Of a stretch of 64,000 nucleotides of DNA, positions 35,736 through 48,423 are shown piece by piece. Both the position numbers and the translations under genes were made by a program. A model generated the notes under the pieces. It did no database searches and had not been told where the DNA came from. It saw only the letters and a list, made by a program, of their open reading frames with translations. The stretch is from Nymphaea colorata. Taxonomy: Eukaryota; Streptophyta; Magnoliopsida; Nymphaeales; Nymphaeaceae. How positions within the stretch are numbered: the stretch's first letter is position 1; each line of letters begins with the position of its first letter. Location: assembly GCF_008831285.2 (NCBI RefSeq), contig NC_045139.1, forward strand, positions 2,798,704 through 2,862,703, read 5' to 3'.

Positions 35736-36190
35736 GGATGAACAATGAGTCGAGCTATTTGAGCTCGACTCTTTAAAGGTCGGTTTGTGAATGAGTTCGA
35801 GCCAAGTCATTTGCTTAACAAGTCGAGCTCGAGTCGATTCGTTCAAACAATCGAGTTGTGAACTCAAACTGTTAAAGCTCGACTTGACTCAAAAATAATG
35901 TGTAGTGATTTTTAAAAATATCTGACCTTTTTTTAATTTAAATCCGGTATATGGATGTTAATTAATTATGTAATTTTTACAAAAAATCATTAAAGTATGT
36001 CGACCCTCAATCGAGTAGAGCTCGATTTATGGCAAAATAATAGCTCTTATATTAAAACAAGTTTGTCAAGCCTTAATCAAGTCAAACTCGAGCTCAACAC
36101 ATAACTGTCGAGTCAAACTCAAGGTGCTTCTATCAAGCTATTATTGAGCTCCAACTGGTTGAACTCGGGGTCGACTCAGCATGTTCAGCT
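35736..36190. mobile_element. Element rich in GTCGAGCTC words with inverted ends
   Basis: The left end includes GATGAACAATGAGTCGAGC. The right end in reverse complement includes GCTGAACATGCTGAGTCGACC. These are imperfect inverted ends. The interior repeats GAGCTCGA/TCGAGCTC in both orientations around an AT-rich core. This word pattern is common in plant non-autonomous repeats. No ORF is present. Confidence 0.5.
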
Positions 36191-36783
36191 TACTTGGAGT
36201 CATCAATGTCATGCCTTATTCAATTAAATTGGTCAGGTTGTGAAACTAATATCATATCAGTTTTAAAACATGAAACTAATGAAGATTAACGTCAGCCATA
36301 ATCACACTTAATTAGATATTATGGGACTAATCAAACTTGATTAAAGTTGATGCTTAGTCATGGCCATACTTGTTCTCTTAAATATCATTGTCAACGTCAT
36401 ATACCTTTATGGGAAAAGCTATAAATGGCACATATTGGACGTCATGCATGGTACAACTTTCAAACACGTGCTCCTATATTTACTATTTAATCACTTCATA
36501 TGGTTATTTAGTACAAGTTTGCTTTTTAAAGGTGGGCCTTGGGGACTATACTGGACAATACCAACAGTAGCTAGATAAAATACATTGCATAAATAACACA
36601 ATTAACATATTTTTAGTGAACATACATTTAAATATCAATAGTTAATATTAGTTGAAAATGATTCAAGATACACATATCTCCAAATATGATTTTTTAAAAA
36701 ATATATACCCGCCATTATCAATCTAAGTGAAGAATGCAAATATTTTTAGAAAAATATATGAGACTGAACTTGGAGTCGTTTGA

Positions 36784-36955
36784 AAAGAATAATACTACGT
36801 GAGTGTTTCATCATCTGCATCAAATATGAAGTGTTCGAAAATAATAATATTATATAATTGTTTCATAAATCTGCATCAAATATAAAATGTTCGGAAACAA
36901 TAATACTATGTGAGTGTTTTATGAATTTGCATCAAAAATGTTTTGAGAAGTTATT
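36784..36955. repeat. Three imperfect tandem units of about 57 bp
   Basis: AATAATACTA(C/T)GTGAGTGTTT...CTGCATCAAATATGAA(G/A)TGTTCG-type units recur at about 36788, 36845 and 36899. The sequence is diverged, AT-rich and non-coding. Confidence 0.6.
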
Positions 36956-37039
36956 ACGCATATATAACAACTTGTACCTTATCTAGACAACTACTTATTT
37001 TATAATTAGCAAAAAAGAAATTTTGCGCCCTTATAAAAG

Positions 37040-37500
37040 GAAGAATCGACAGTTCGTAATCGGATATCATCCCATGTAGTGATATGGGTCCAAAATCCAA
37101 TAAGATCAGATTATAAAATGGGTTTTAAAACATCGTATTAGGTATGGATCTCCATTCAGATCGGCCGTCTCAGATCTACTTCAGATTCGGCAAATAGGTT
37201 TATTGCAGGTACGATCAGACTTGGTTCCAGATCCGGATGGATTTAGCTAGAGAGAAACTGAACTCAGCTACTGGGGGATCCGATATTTGCACTTATCCAG
37301 ATTTGGATCCAAGTTCCAAAGCTGTCCTGGTTAAGCTACCAAATCCAAGTAAAAGTCTTGGATTCATTTGGATCATAGATGTTGCATATCAGGTCTGAAC
37401 GCTAGCGGTTCAAATTTAACATTAGTTTTTTTATCCAGATTCAGATGTACCTAGACCCGACCAGAGCAGATCCATTTGGTCACTATCATTTGTGTAAGGT
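37040..37500. repeat. Repeat-like block with recurring GATCCGGAT/CAGATC words
   Basis: Words such as CAGATCCGGATGG, CAGATTCGG, CCAGATTTGGATCC and CCAGATTCAGATG recur in both orientations over 450 bp immediately upstream of the CCCH gene leader. It is probably a decayed dispersed element. A related but shorter pattern occurs at 34330-34500. The ends are not defined. Confidence 0.35.
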
Positions 37501-37529
37501 GAGAAAATAAAAGAAATTGGTCTGACGAA

Positions 37530-37913
37530 TGGGGAGGAAGGGGATTGTCTTATTCTTCGTCACACTATTTCATGTTTTTCTTCCACACAAACGGCGAACT
37601 ACGAAGATCCCTTTCGTGGTTGCTCCTGCTTTTTATTTTCTCTTCTCCCGGGAGCTCGGGGGAGCGCAAAAACCCTACGAAAATCGCCAGCGACGGGGCG
37701 GAAATCCGAAAGAAACCGGAGTCAATCCTGGGAATCAAGGAGGTGAGAATCGGTTTCCGTTCGATTCGTCCTCTATTTCGTCGTCACATTTTTCTTTCCT
37801 CATTGTTTCCTTCGTGGTATCGTCCTTAGGGTTTCGCCTTCTCCATTTTGTTTCGTGGTTACGCTCTCTCCATGGCAGGAGGGCGTTTCTGTAGATTCGA
37901 CCGATGAGGAGGA
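37530..37913 (+). promoter_or_regulatory. 5' leader of the CCCH/RRM gene with upstream ORFs and a possible leader intron
   Basis: GC-richer leader sequence. A donor at CAAGGAG|GTGAGAAT (after 37742) and an acceptor at CATGGCAG|GAGGG (exon from 37879) would remove a 136-base intron. If unspliced, a short ORF at 37872-37907 is present. In either form a second short ORF at 37904-37924 overlaps the first in-frame ATG (37914) and stops one base before the next in-frame ATG (37926). Confidence 0.45.
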
Positions 37914-40900
37914 ATGGTCGGTGATATGAAAATCGAGGAGGGCTCCTTGACTCGGTATCTCGTGGCGAATCTTGGACCCTTGTGAGTTGTTTTTCCTCTT
38001 TGCTTCGATTTAATTGTTCGTCTGCATCGATTTTTTTTTCTCGAAAGAAGAATGCTTTTGAGTTTCTTCCTTTGGTATTTGACGTAGTTTTTGACGGGTA
38101 GGAGGATTTTTTTTGAGCTTGGTTCTGTTTGAAAACTTTGAGGGGGAGGTGTATTTTTCTTTGGTTTAATTGGTTTTTGATTGGAAATAGTGGAACTAGT
38201 GGTATCCGAACGTTATGTTGAAGAAGTGCGAAGGACCGAATAAATGCGTTGCTTCTAATAAGTAGGTGGGTGTGGGCGATGGAAGTTTTTTGGACGTCAT
38301 TCGTTGGCATGGTTCATCGTTTCAGTCTTTTGGCTACTTGTGTCGAATTGGTTGCAAAATCGTTGCACTTCCATTTCTCCCTGTGAATATTCTGTTCTGT
38401 ACATTAAGCTTTGGCAATTTGTAATCCATTGTTTTTCTGAGGGAGCTTACAAACAAACTAAGTTCTTATACTGTTTGAATGCTGTTTTGTTTTACTAAGT
38501 TCGATATTGGCTTGTTTTGTTCTTTAGTTGTTTGAAAATGACTGGAGGAAACCTGTTATTGATATATGTCAACGTGATCACAGATTTACAAGTATTATTC
38601 GGGATAGAGAGCCGATGAAGTTAAAAATCTCCACTGCTTTCTATATGGCTGATCATGCCAGTCAGTTTGTTACGCAGGGTTTTTGAAGTGGAAGCAAGTC
38701 TGGGATACTGTAATTTCTGCAATGTATGGTATCCTAATGGTTGTCTGAGCAACGTATCAAATCTTATTTTGTGGTTCAAATCTCTCCATTCAAATTTTTA
38801 AGATAAATGAATAAATAAATTATACATATTTGCATGTGCATGGTCCCTTTGCATGGTTGTATCTGCATAAACATAATTGCTATGCAGGTGTCTCTAATTT
38901 TGTGCAAACATGATATTCCTTTTTCCCCTTGGAAGATCGGACCATTTAAAGCATATTGATTGTGTATTGCACTAAAGATAAGCATATGGCACCTGATAAA
39001 TGTTGTCACGTGCTATAAATCATTGCTGTAGTGGCTCAAGATAAGGTCATACCAATTCGTGATTCACACAAAATTTGCATGAAGTTCCTTCAAAACCTTT
39101 TTGAGAAGGAGGCTTTCCAAATCTAAATGAAACAATTATCTTAAGGAGTAAGGACAGTTATCAATTTATCAGCTCTAAAAATCTCATGTTGGGAACAAAA
39201 GTATTTAGAATGAGTGCTTGGAACATCTGCATAAAATAGAGTTGAAATTAAAATGAATGTAGAGATCATGACCAGTATCATATGATATAGTGGCATAGCA
39301 TATTATATGTATCATGTTGGTCTGTAGGACTTGTATGATACACCTATGATACACAATTTTCAGGTGTAGCTCAGGTGTATCGGCTGCATATGTACACTCC
39401 TGCCCGTATTGTAAGATCCAATGCAATTTTTAAGAAAGGGGCACACCTCCCTTTTTAATTGATTTCTTTGTTCAAAGTGCCTATCCCCTTCATTTTAACA
39501 CTTCTAAGAGACCACTGAAGGTGGAGTTTTTGCGGGTTTTGGAGAGAAATTGACAATAAATCGTCGATTTGAGCGAGAAATTGTCAGTTTGAAGGATTTG
39601 TTTTTGGGAAACCTATTTGTATTTGGAAAAAGGGCTTTTGCATTTCTTCTTTTGCAGAAGGTATGCAATCCCTCGCTTTCAAGTTTAACTGTATATTTCT
39701 GTTGTTTTCTATAGTTTATGGTAGGTTTTTATTTGTTTTATGAAGATATTCGTTTTATTTTTTTTAAAATATGTAGTTAACATATTATGCTAACGAATGA
39801 TGAATCATGAATTCTCATTACGTGTATGATGACTTTTTTTATGTAAAGCGTACTTTTGATGATTTGTCTTGTTTTTTGATTTTCTTTATTTTTTCTGAAT
39901 TTCTTATTGTTTTATGAATTTAAAAATAATTTTTTGCTTCATTTATGATACACTATGATATGTTATGTTATGGCATATAGGTCAATCTGATTGATACACA
40001 TTACGATATGCCTTTTGTAACATTGATCATGACAACCATCAATGAAATAAATAATGAAAATAGAGAAATTAAATCACACAGTGCCTATTTACATAATTAG
40101 GCACATTGGCCAGCGTAACAAACTAAGGGTAGAAGAGGGTGAGAACTGAGAAGAAATGAGGAAGTGTTGGCTATGGAAGGTCTTCTCTTGTCAAGTAGCC
40201 TTGCCCCCTCAATACCCTCTCATCCCAAAATAAGAGGAACAGAGAATTGCCTTGGTTTTACCATTTTATAGGGCAGTTTGAACCGTTTACTTGGGAGCAG
40301 ATTTGTCGTATATAAAATTACTTTTTCAGATGGATTGACATGCTCATATTAGAGGTTTCTTATTTGGCAGTCCCCATTATCTGTTCAAGTATTGGGGACT
40401 GCCAAAAAGAAAAACCTGTCCATAGTAACCAATGTCTATTATCTTAATGGATGGTGGAGATTCCTGGTCTGTTTCAAAATGTGATTCTGCTGATTGTGTC
40501 ATTTGCTTATCTTTATTTTACTTCTCTTCACGTGGTTCTATCATGTTGTACCTCACAGATGAAGCTGTGCTCCCCAGCACTTCAGGCTTTTTGACATATA
40601 ATTCACACCTTTACTGTATTAAGGCAAAGGGCTTATACGATCTCATTCTTTGCTTCATGGAGAAACAGTCATGATTCTTAAAGTAATTCTGTAGAATTTT
40701 CCTTTGCATATCTCAGTTAATTAACCAGTTCTGAACATGAATTGAGGAATTTAGAGTTCCACTATCACATCTTTTTTCGTTAGCTTATATGGTGTGCTAA
40801 ATTCAGATCATCAAAGGTAGTTGATGATTCTGCCTATGTCTGTGCTTATAGTCCAACAAACTGTGGTGTTTCTCAATATTCCATTAGGTTTTTTGTCTGA

Positions 40901-43900
40901 TTTTAAGCTTCAAGGTGTACAAAGTTGGTTTGATTGGATTCTACGAGTTATATTTTTGGGGATTTTGATTGTCATCTTAGAGGGCTTTAGGTCCACTAAC
41001 TTTAAGTTATATCCCACTTGTCACTTTGCGGTATTATAGATGATTTAGAAACAGTGTTTGTCATATTTTCTAGTGCTTTTAGTAGAATTCTTTCTCTTTA
41101 ACTGTCCTATACATCTTTGATTTGCTTTCGACTAATAGCAATGGAATTTATTCTTTAGTAAAACAACTGTGAAAATATGCAGACTCATTCCAAACCTAAA
41201 AGGTTTCTACACTTAGGTTTCATGTTGTGGCATTCAAGCTGACCTAAAAACTTATTTATTGCCTATTTAGCTTCCTTATGTTGTTGTTAGTATGATCAGT
41301 TGCAGGCTTGGCAGTTGCATCTAAGTTTGATGTTTGCACCTTGATTTGTATCTCTTTCTGGTGTTTTAGTTGTACCATCCAATAGATTGTGTATGATATT
41401 AGCTAATACTCTTTGAATTCTAGGACTGAGGCAGACCCTGTTATCCTTGCCAAGTATGTGGAAGCACTACTAAAGAAAGATAAGCCGACAAAAGAACTGC
41501 AAAAGCTTTGCTTAGAGAATTTGAGTGAATTTCTTGGTCATGGTATGTTCACGTTTGCTTTTTCATTTACTTTGACTGGAAATGCTTGTTGTCTTGCCTT
41601 TTAGGTTAGTGAGATGTTATTTTTGATGGCATAGAAACAAATTATGATCTTTAACTTAGAAAGGATTTCTGTGTTCGTTCCTTTGTAAGAAATTGATGTG
41701 GCATTCACTTGAAAGAGATAATGGAATATGATACTGTGTCAACCATGCTCTTCTACTATGTATTCATGATACATTTAATGAAAGTGTAAAAAGCATGCTC
41801 CATGCTTTTAAATAGTAATATCTACCTTAGTCGATGTTTAACTAGTTGCTCGGATTTTCTTGGGTCACAGTTTATTTTGACTTTGGGACTCCATCCATTG
41901 CACTAATCTGATAGTTTGGGATGAGCAGTGGTTCAATGTCAATCTTGTGTGATCCTTGGTTTGTCATACTATATTTTGCTTATTTTTTTCTTGTAATTGC
42001 TGTTTCTTATATCTTGCAGAGACAAACTCCTTTATTGCAAAACTGTTCCAGGATCTAGAAAATGGTTCCATCTCCACTGCCGCCGAGAGTAGAGAAATAC
42101 AAGAGCGAGTTGAACCATCACCAGCTCCAATTTCTATTGATACTACTGAAATAAAAGGCTCTCCTCCAAAAGAAGAAAGATTTTTGTCCACTGCTCACTA
42201 TAATGATCTTGAAAAGAATGATATAACTGATGATGAAGACGATGATCGCAATCACAAGCATCGTAGACGAGAAACGCGGTCCCAGTCTTTGGATAGAGAT
42301 ACCCAGGATCAGCTTATGCATAGACCTGGTAGAAAGAGGAGCAAACCTTTTGAGAATGGACAGATGTTCATGGATGCTGAGCCTCATTCTGCTTTCCAAA
42401 ACGATCTTGCTAACTCTGACAGAGATACATCCTTGAAGTTTGAGAAACGGCGTCCTGGTTTGACACCATTTCCTCGCCCTTCTTTTGACTCTGGCCCAAG
42501 AACAAGAACAGCTTCCTCTTTGCGGAATGATATCAATTCTCGTTTTGATACATCAGTTTCATTTGGTCGACCTGCAGTAGGTAAAGGAAGAGGAAGGGGT
42601 ACAGGCATATGGAATGTGCATGATTCAAGATTTAATTCAGTAGAATCTCTTGATTTTTCATCTTCATTGGCTCCTCATGGACCAACAGCCTCAAGTATTT
42701 TTCCTGGAAGGGGATTGACTAATACTGCAAGTACACCTAATGCATCTTGGAGTGCATTTGGGATGTTACAAGGGATGCCTAATGGTGGACTTGATCCACT
42801 TCATCCACTGCATTCTGGTTTGCAAGGAGCACTTCCACGACCTTTAAATCCTTCAATAAGTATTGGCTTGCCTAGGGCTCGTTGTAGAGATTTTGAGGAG
42901 CGTGGATTTTGCCTGAGGGGAGACATGTGTCCAATGGAGCATGGTGTAAATCGGATTGTTGTCGAAGATGTTCAGGTTTGTTAACTCTATATCCTCTTTT
43001 TCTAGCTCGTGGTTTGCCATTGCCTGCTCAGTTCTATTGAGTGTGATATTCAGCGAATTTTATCTTGTGTATTGGATATGGTTAGTGGATCATTTGCATT
43101 TACATGTCTGTTTGTCCTTTTATTTTAGACGATTACATGCAATTGATGTTTTGGGTTGCATATCTAATATGTGGCACTGACACTTATTTCACTTGACACA
43201 TGTCTTATTTATAGCTATATTTTTCTTTACATTTAACACATTTCGAGATGCAAAGTTAGTGGCAAGGCTTTCTTTTGATTTGATTAATACAAATGATTTC
43301 TGTCTGTATGAGTTTTGCATGCCTAGTGTGTCTGTGACTGCATTAGCACTTATTTGACATGGCATATTTCCACTTAGGAGTTAGGTGGTCCTTCCATCAT
43401 GTGTATATCAAAAGGCTGTACCATAAGTGGTCCTTTAGGCTAGTCCTCCTGCTGGTACTTGGTTGTGTTATATGTCTTTATGTGCAATCATGATTGTTCA
43501 TTTGCTTTTGCTCTGATCTGGTCAAATTTGATAGCTAAAGGATATCCTCAATTATACTGATAATTAATGCTGTTCCTTGCAGAGCCTTTCCCAGTTCAAT
43601 CTTCCGGTATCAATTCCTAGTGGTCAACTCTTGGGAATTCAATCGGGTACAGGGCCTGGACCTTCAGCATCTTTGCCCCCAACACCACTTTTGTCCAGTA
43701 ACAGGGGTCCAGAAGCTAAAACGGGAAAATATGGACTGGGTGATGAAGGCTTCAGCTTAAATGGAGCTTTATCAAGTGCAGTTACTGATAATGAAGCTGA
43801 CTTGTATGACCCTGATAAGCCATTGTGGAATAATGAGCGTCTTGAGGCATCAAGTGGTCTTGCCAGACTCTCCTCACCTAAAATTGATGATGCAGAACCT

Positions 43901-46900
43901 GCATGGGATGCTCATTCTTCTGATAGTCATAGTTTTAGATTTTCTGAGGGTAATGAAAGTAATAGGACATCTCGAAACGTAGGGATTTCTGGTTTGGCAC
44001 AGACAACCTCATCTGTGTGGGGCAGGATTGGCAGTGGCAGCAAAATAGAGGTGGCTGCTAAGTTGGGCAATGATCCGGCCAGCAGTAGTTATCCTGTCAC
44101 AGGGAAAAAGGAAAATGAAGTGGAGAAATTGATCAATGTCCAAGATGTATCTAACCAAGGAAAATCAACAGTTAGGGAATTGGAGTCCAAAAACTCTTTG
44201 GCTACACGTAGAATGCGCATGAATTTTGTGCCTGGAAATGGGAAGGCTTCTGAAAAAGCATATAGTACTCTATTTGTAAATTGCATTCCCCAAAAGAATA
44301 ACAAAAGGGAGATCCTTCTTTCCCATTTTCAGAAATTTGGGGATGTTATTGATATATATATACCTCCAAACAGTGAAAAAGCTTTTGTTCAGTTCTCTAG
44401 AAGGGAAGATGCAGAGGCTGCATTGAAGGCACCAGATGCAGTAATGGGCAATCGTTTCATCAAGTTATGGTGGGCAAATCGTGATAATATTCCACATGAT
44501 GCAGAAGGCAGTATCAACAATATGTCTACTGGCTTCCATGTTGGGGTTCCTGCTGCAGTTATGTCCCAGGCTGATAAGGGAAAGGAAAATCTCCAGTCTT
44601 CTTCAAAAGCAGTTACACACCCTGCTCCAGAAACTTTAGCTTCTAAGGAAGCTGCAGCTGATAGCCTCAAAGCAGTGCCTTTGCAAAAGAAGTTGGAATT
44701 GGAGATTTTAAAGGAGGAGCTGCGGAAGAAGCAAGAAATGCTAGAACAAAAGCGTAATGATTTCCGGCGGCAGTTGGTTAAACTTGAAAAGCAAGTAAGC
44801 CCTAGTACTTTTCACTCAGTTTCATAATATCATGGCACAAGTGCGGCATCTCAATTGAAGGTGCTATTTAATGATGCACTCTGAACACATCAGTGAGATG
44901 TTTTTCTATCTTTAAGTTAATGCATTCTTATGCATAGGTGCCTGTCTGTGATTGATGAGATTTACATTTGCTACAAGGCCTGCTAGCTTGATATTTGATA
45001 GAGGCTGGGCTAGCTTACAGGGGCCTGAACATCTTAAGGGGCTTGAACTTTTGGAACTTCAACAACTTATACTGGCCTTATTGAAGCTTGGCTGGCATAA
45101 GTTTGAGCATCACTGTATTTGGAACTCAAAAGGGTTAAGCCTAAAACACAGCCTTGAGGTCCAAGTCTGCTTTTGTCCTGTCATAAATGAATCGTTATCT
45201 CAAAAATACAGGACTGTGTTGTTATATTCTTAACTATTGTAGGGTTGTAACCATAGGGCTGGCTCTTCATGAAATTTTTAAATTCTAAAACCCACAGAAA
45301 AAAAAAAAGAAGAAAAGAAAAAATAAATAAATCAGTAAATATCCCCAACCTCCCCTGCTCCATGTGAATATCCTGGTTCCACTAGAAGTCTAGAACCTCA
45401 GACACAATTATATTATATCTACTTCGATTAAAGGATACTGCTTGTTGAGGAATTATATCTTCCTTTCCTTTTTTTTTTCATTTGATTTATTAAAAATTTA
45501 CATGCTTACCTTGCAACTTCAACTTTTTCTGTCATTATGAGTTAGATGCCCTTTTTTGTGATGCAATGGAAGGCCAAAAATCCAATGGAAGCCCACAAAA
45601 TTGATTCTTGAGTGTACTGAATTGCAGTCTTTGTGTTTGCATTTGGCTGCATATCCTTCAATTCACAAATTTTCTGAGCTCATGATAAATCAGATCTACA
45701 TGCTTGCCTGCAACTTTAACTTTTCTGTCAATATGAGTTTATTTATTTTGTCCTCTTTTTGTGATACAATTAGAGGCCATAAATCTAATGGAAACCCACA
45801 AAATTGATGTCTGAGTGTGTGAAATTGCAGCCTTTGTGTGTTTTGGGTTTAGCTGTTTTTCCTTTGATTCACAAATTTGCTGAACTCATGATAGATTCAG
45901 AATGACTCACAAAATTTTACTTTTTTTAACTTGACTATCTAAGTCATACTGCCACCGTGTCATTTCCTTCAAACATATGAAACTTGAGATCTTACTGGAT
46001 GCATGCAAATTCATTTTGCCTTTTGCAGGGGATTAATGTTAAGGGCGAAACTTCAGGCAAGGCCATTCAACAACAGAAAGCCGTTACTGTATCTGCGACT
46101 GATGCTACGTCTCATTTTAAAGTTTCAGCTCCTAGTTCAGCAACACATATGGAAGTAAAAGTGCTGGAGAAAAGCAGTTCAGGGGACAATGTTGCTTCCC
46201 CTAGCTTGAAGGCATATCCAGGAATACAAGCACCACCAAATAGTTTTAGACAGTCAAGTTGTTTACCTTCCCCAATGGGCGTTTCATCGGTTGTCAATCG
46301 CTTTAAATTGGATAATCGTCCTACTTCATTTAGAGTCCTCCCACCCCTTCCAGTTAATCTTGCTAATGTAAGTTTCTGTTCTGGTTATGTAGTGCATCAT
46401 TCTGGTTTGTATTAGCTTATCATAGTTTCCATTATTTGGTTTGGTTTTTACTTTTTACTGCATTTTTAATGTCACATTATCTGATATTGTATAAAGTAGC
46501 CAAGTAGGTGTATGTTAAAGTCCCCCCCACTGGTTTCATAATATCCGTCATTGAAATTATTGATATCCTTGTTTCAGGCCTCAGTTCTAAAGGAGCATTT
46601 TGCAGCATTTGGTGACCTAACTGCAGTTGAAATAGATGATGTAGATGGCCAATCTGACACTGTGGATGAAAATCCTGTGAAAGAGTATTCTGCGCGAATA
46701 ATATTCTCAACTCGCCGGTCTGCAGAGCGTGCATTTCTAAATGGCAAATGCTTACAGGGGCACAATTTACAGTTTGTCTGGATTCCAAGTTCTTCTGTTT
46801 CTAGAGGGCATACTTCTGGTGAGAATTCTGAAAGTTCCCTAAAGAAGGAGTCTGCTGAGGAAATATTGCCTGAAGGGCTAAAGTCTTGCTCTTCGTCCCC

Positions 46901-47129
46901 TCCATCTACTGCAAAAGCAAGTCAAGGTGCTGCAGCTTTATGTCCTACCCCTGTAATTGCAGAAACAGTTAATGAAGAAGGCACAAAAGATGCAGCTGAG
47001 AGCACAGTAAAGCAACAAATGGAGTCAAACAGTGATAGGCTATCAGATGAGAAAAGAGCTACTGGGGATGTTGACAATATGAGTATTGATAGCAAAGTTG
47101 AGAACTCTGATCATGATCCACAAAGCTAA
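37914..47129 (+). CDS. Zinc finger CCCH / RRM RNA-binding protein, RBM26/27-like (plant C3H27/C3H41 type)
   Basis: Six exons: 37914-37981, 41424-41542, 42020-42975, 43583-44794, 46029-46367 and 46578-47129. They join in frame to give 1081 residues (1077 if translation starts at 37926). Order of domains: an N-terminal helical PWI-like domain (about 5-85, LTRYLVANLGPLTEADPVIL); an acidic-basic patch DDEDDDRNHKHRRRE; a CCCH finger at about 351-370 with C-x8-C-x5-C-x3-H spacing (CRDFEERGFCLRGDMCPMEH); an RRM at about 607-683 (TLFVNCIPQ...KAFVQFSRREDAEAAL); a Glu/Lys coiled coil at about 747-785; and a second, degenerate RRM-like fold at about 890-970 (LKEHFAAFGDL...ARIIFSTRRSAERAF). Human RBM26/27 act in nuclear RNA surveillance (PAXT-linked). 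The plant role is less defined. The ATG at 37914 has G at -3 and +4, a better context than 37926. Confidence 0.92.
39264..40033. mobile_element. TIR element within intron 1 of the CCCH gene
   Basis: The left part (GATCATGACCAGTATCATATGATA...) and the right part in reverse complement (GTCATGATCAATGTTACAAAAGGCATATCG...) share inverted CATGA.CA and repeated GTATCAT/ATGATAC words. The internal ends carry TGTATCATG and CACTATGATATGTTATG. This GATACAC/GTATC-rich pattern resembles non-autonomous elements common in plant introns. Ends are approximate and no target duplication was established. Confidence 0.4.
45501..45895. repeat. Imperfect tandem duplication of about 198 bp in intron 4 of the CCCH gene
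   Basis: CATGCTTACCTTGCAACTTC...AATCCAATGGAAGCCCACAA... from 45501 recurs from 45699 as CATGCTTGCCTGCAACTTTA...AATCTAATGGAAACCCACAA. Both copies continue into TTTGTGTGTTT...TTCACAAATTT and ACTCATGATA-type sequence. Similarity is roughly 80 per cent by eye. Non-coding. Confidence 0.7.
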
Positions 47130-48415
47130 CTGGTGCTTGAAGATGATCTTAGTCCTGATCTGACACTTTGAGGTGATTGCACATCAGTATGTCATTTGAA
47201 TTGTCAGATAATAGTTTGATTCTTACTGTCCTGAGAGACATAGAATTTGTCTCTATGGAAATTGTAGTACTTTGAACTGTTAGTTTTTGATATTTTCTGG
47301 GTAAACTTTTTGCATGCTAATTTTCTAGTTCAACACCAGCTACAGTTAGGCATTTGCTAGAATGTTTCGATTCAGTTTTTAAATTATTAATGCCTTTGAT
47401 ATCTTCTGTTCCAAAAACTGGAAAATTCTAATTGATATCAGCCCTAAAAAAATTAAATAATGGGACAGATATTGCATTTGATGTTAGGCTTGTTAGCCAA
47501 TGGGCCAGAAACGCTAAGCCTGAAAGGTGTTCATTGATTCTTCTTAAAACTCCCTGAACATTGAGGCTAGTATCAAAAGTAGCTTGTCTTGCCAATGAAA
47601 ATGAAGCCTTTATGCAGATTTCTTCTCCAATGACTGGTGCCGTTCTGAATTTGCATATTGATCTGTACTTCTTGTTTTTTTCTCTCAATCTAAAATGTAA
47701 TGAAAGATATACTTGTTAAGAATTTAAGATTCAATTTGAGGAGACATATTTTTTACATCTTCACAACAATTATGTGTCAGCCATTTACCAAGCTGAATTT
47801 ATAAGGTAAATAAACTTCTGGAATAATTTCTCTATCTATGGATTATTCAACTTTTTCTCTGACTTACCTGATATTTTAATGATCCTACTCCTTATTAGCT
47901 TGTTCCTTGAAGCCACGTTACAGAACCTGTTTTTACCATGTTGAGTAAACTGCTTCTGTTGTTTTTGTTTTTTTTCTCTCTTCTCAGACATTTGTTTTTG
48001 TTCTTTTTTTCTCTTCTCAGTCATTTCCTTACCTCTTAACTTTAGCCTATTTAATTCATGTTTATTCCATTTCTTTTTCCATTGTAGTTGTGCTCATCCT
48101 TTAATTGTTTTACTTTTAACCATATTTGGTTGCCTTTAATTTTTTTTATCGGCTGCCAGTTTTGTACCCTTGTGATGGGTCGTGTAACCATCATCTAACA
48201 AGCCAGAAAGTAGTTGCTATTCTCAGACACTGGTTATGTTGTGGAAGTACTGTCTTTGTGATCATAATAACGTTCTCTCTCTCCTCTTCCTGTCATTCTT
48301 GCATTTCTTTTATTGATAATTTTTGCTTTAAATTTTGTATAGTATTTTTCTTGTTTACAAATAAAACATTCCCTGCAAATGATGTATAGTGTTAGCTTAT
48401 GAAATATCCTGCATG
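47130..48415. other. 3' UTR of the CCCH gene and gene-free sequence
   Basis: The first 200-300 bases are probably the 3' UTR. Further on I see only T-rich sequence and TTTTTTCTCTTCTCAG(A/T)CAT repeated near 47967 and 48005. No gene supported. Confidence 0.4.
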
Positions 48416-48423
48416 ATAGTCAT

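Noticed and set aside
37735-38310. 191-codon minus-strand frame
   Set aside because: It lies opposite the leader and first exon of the CCCH gene, is rich in Lys/Arg/Ser from T-rich sequence on the other strand, and has no motif.
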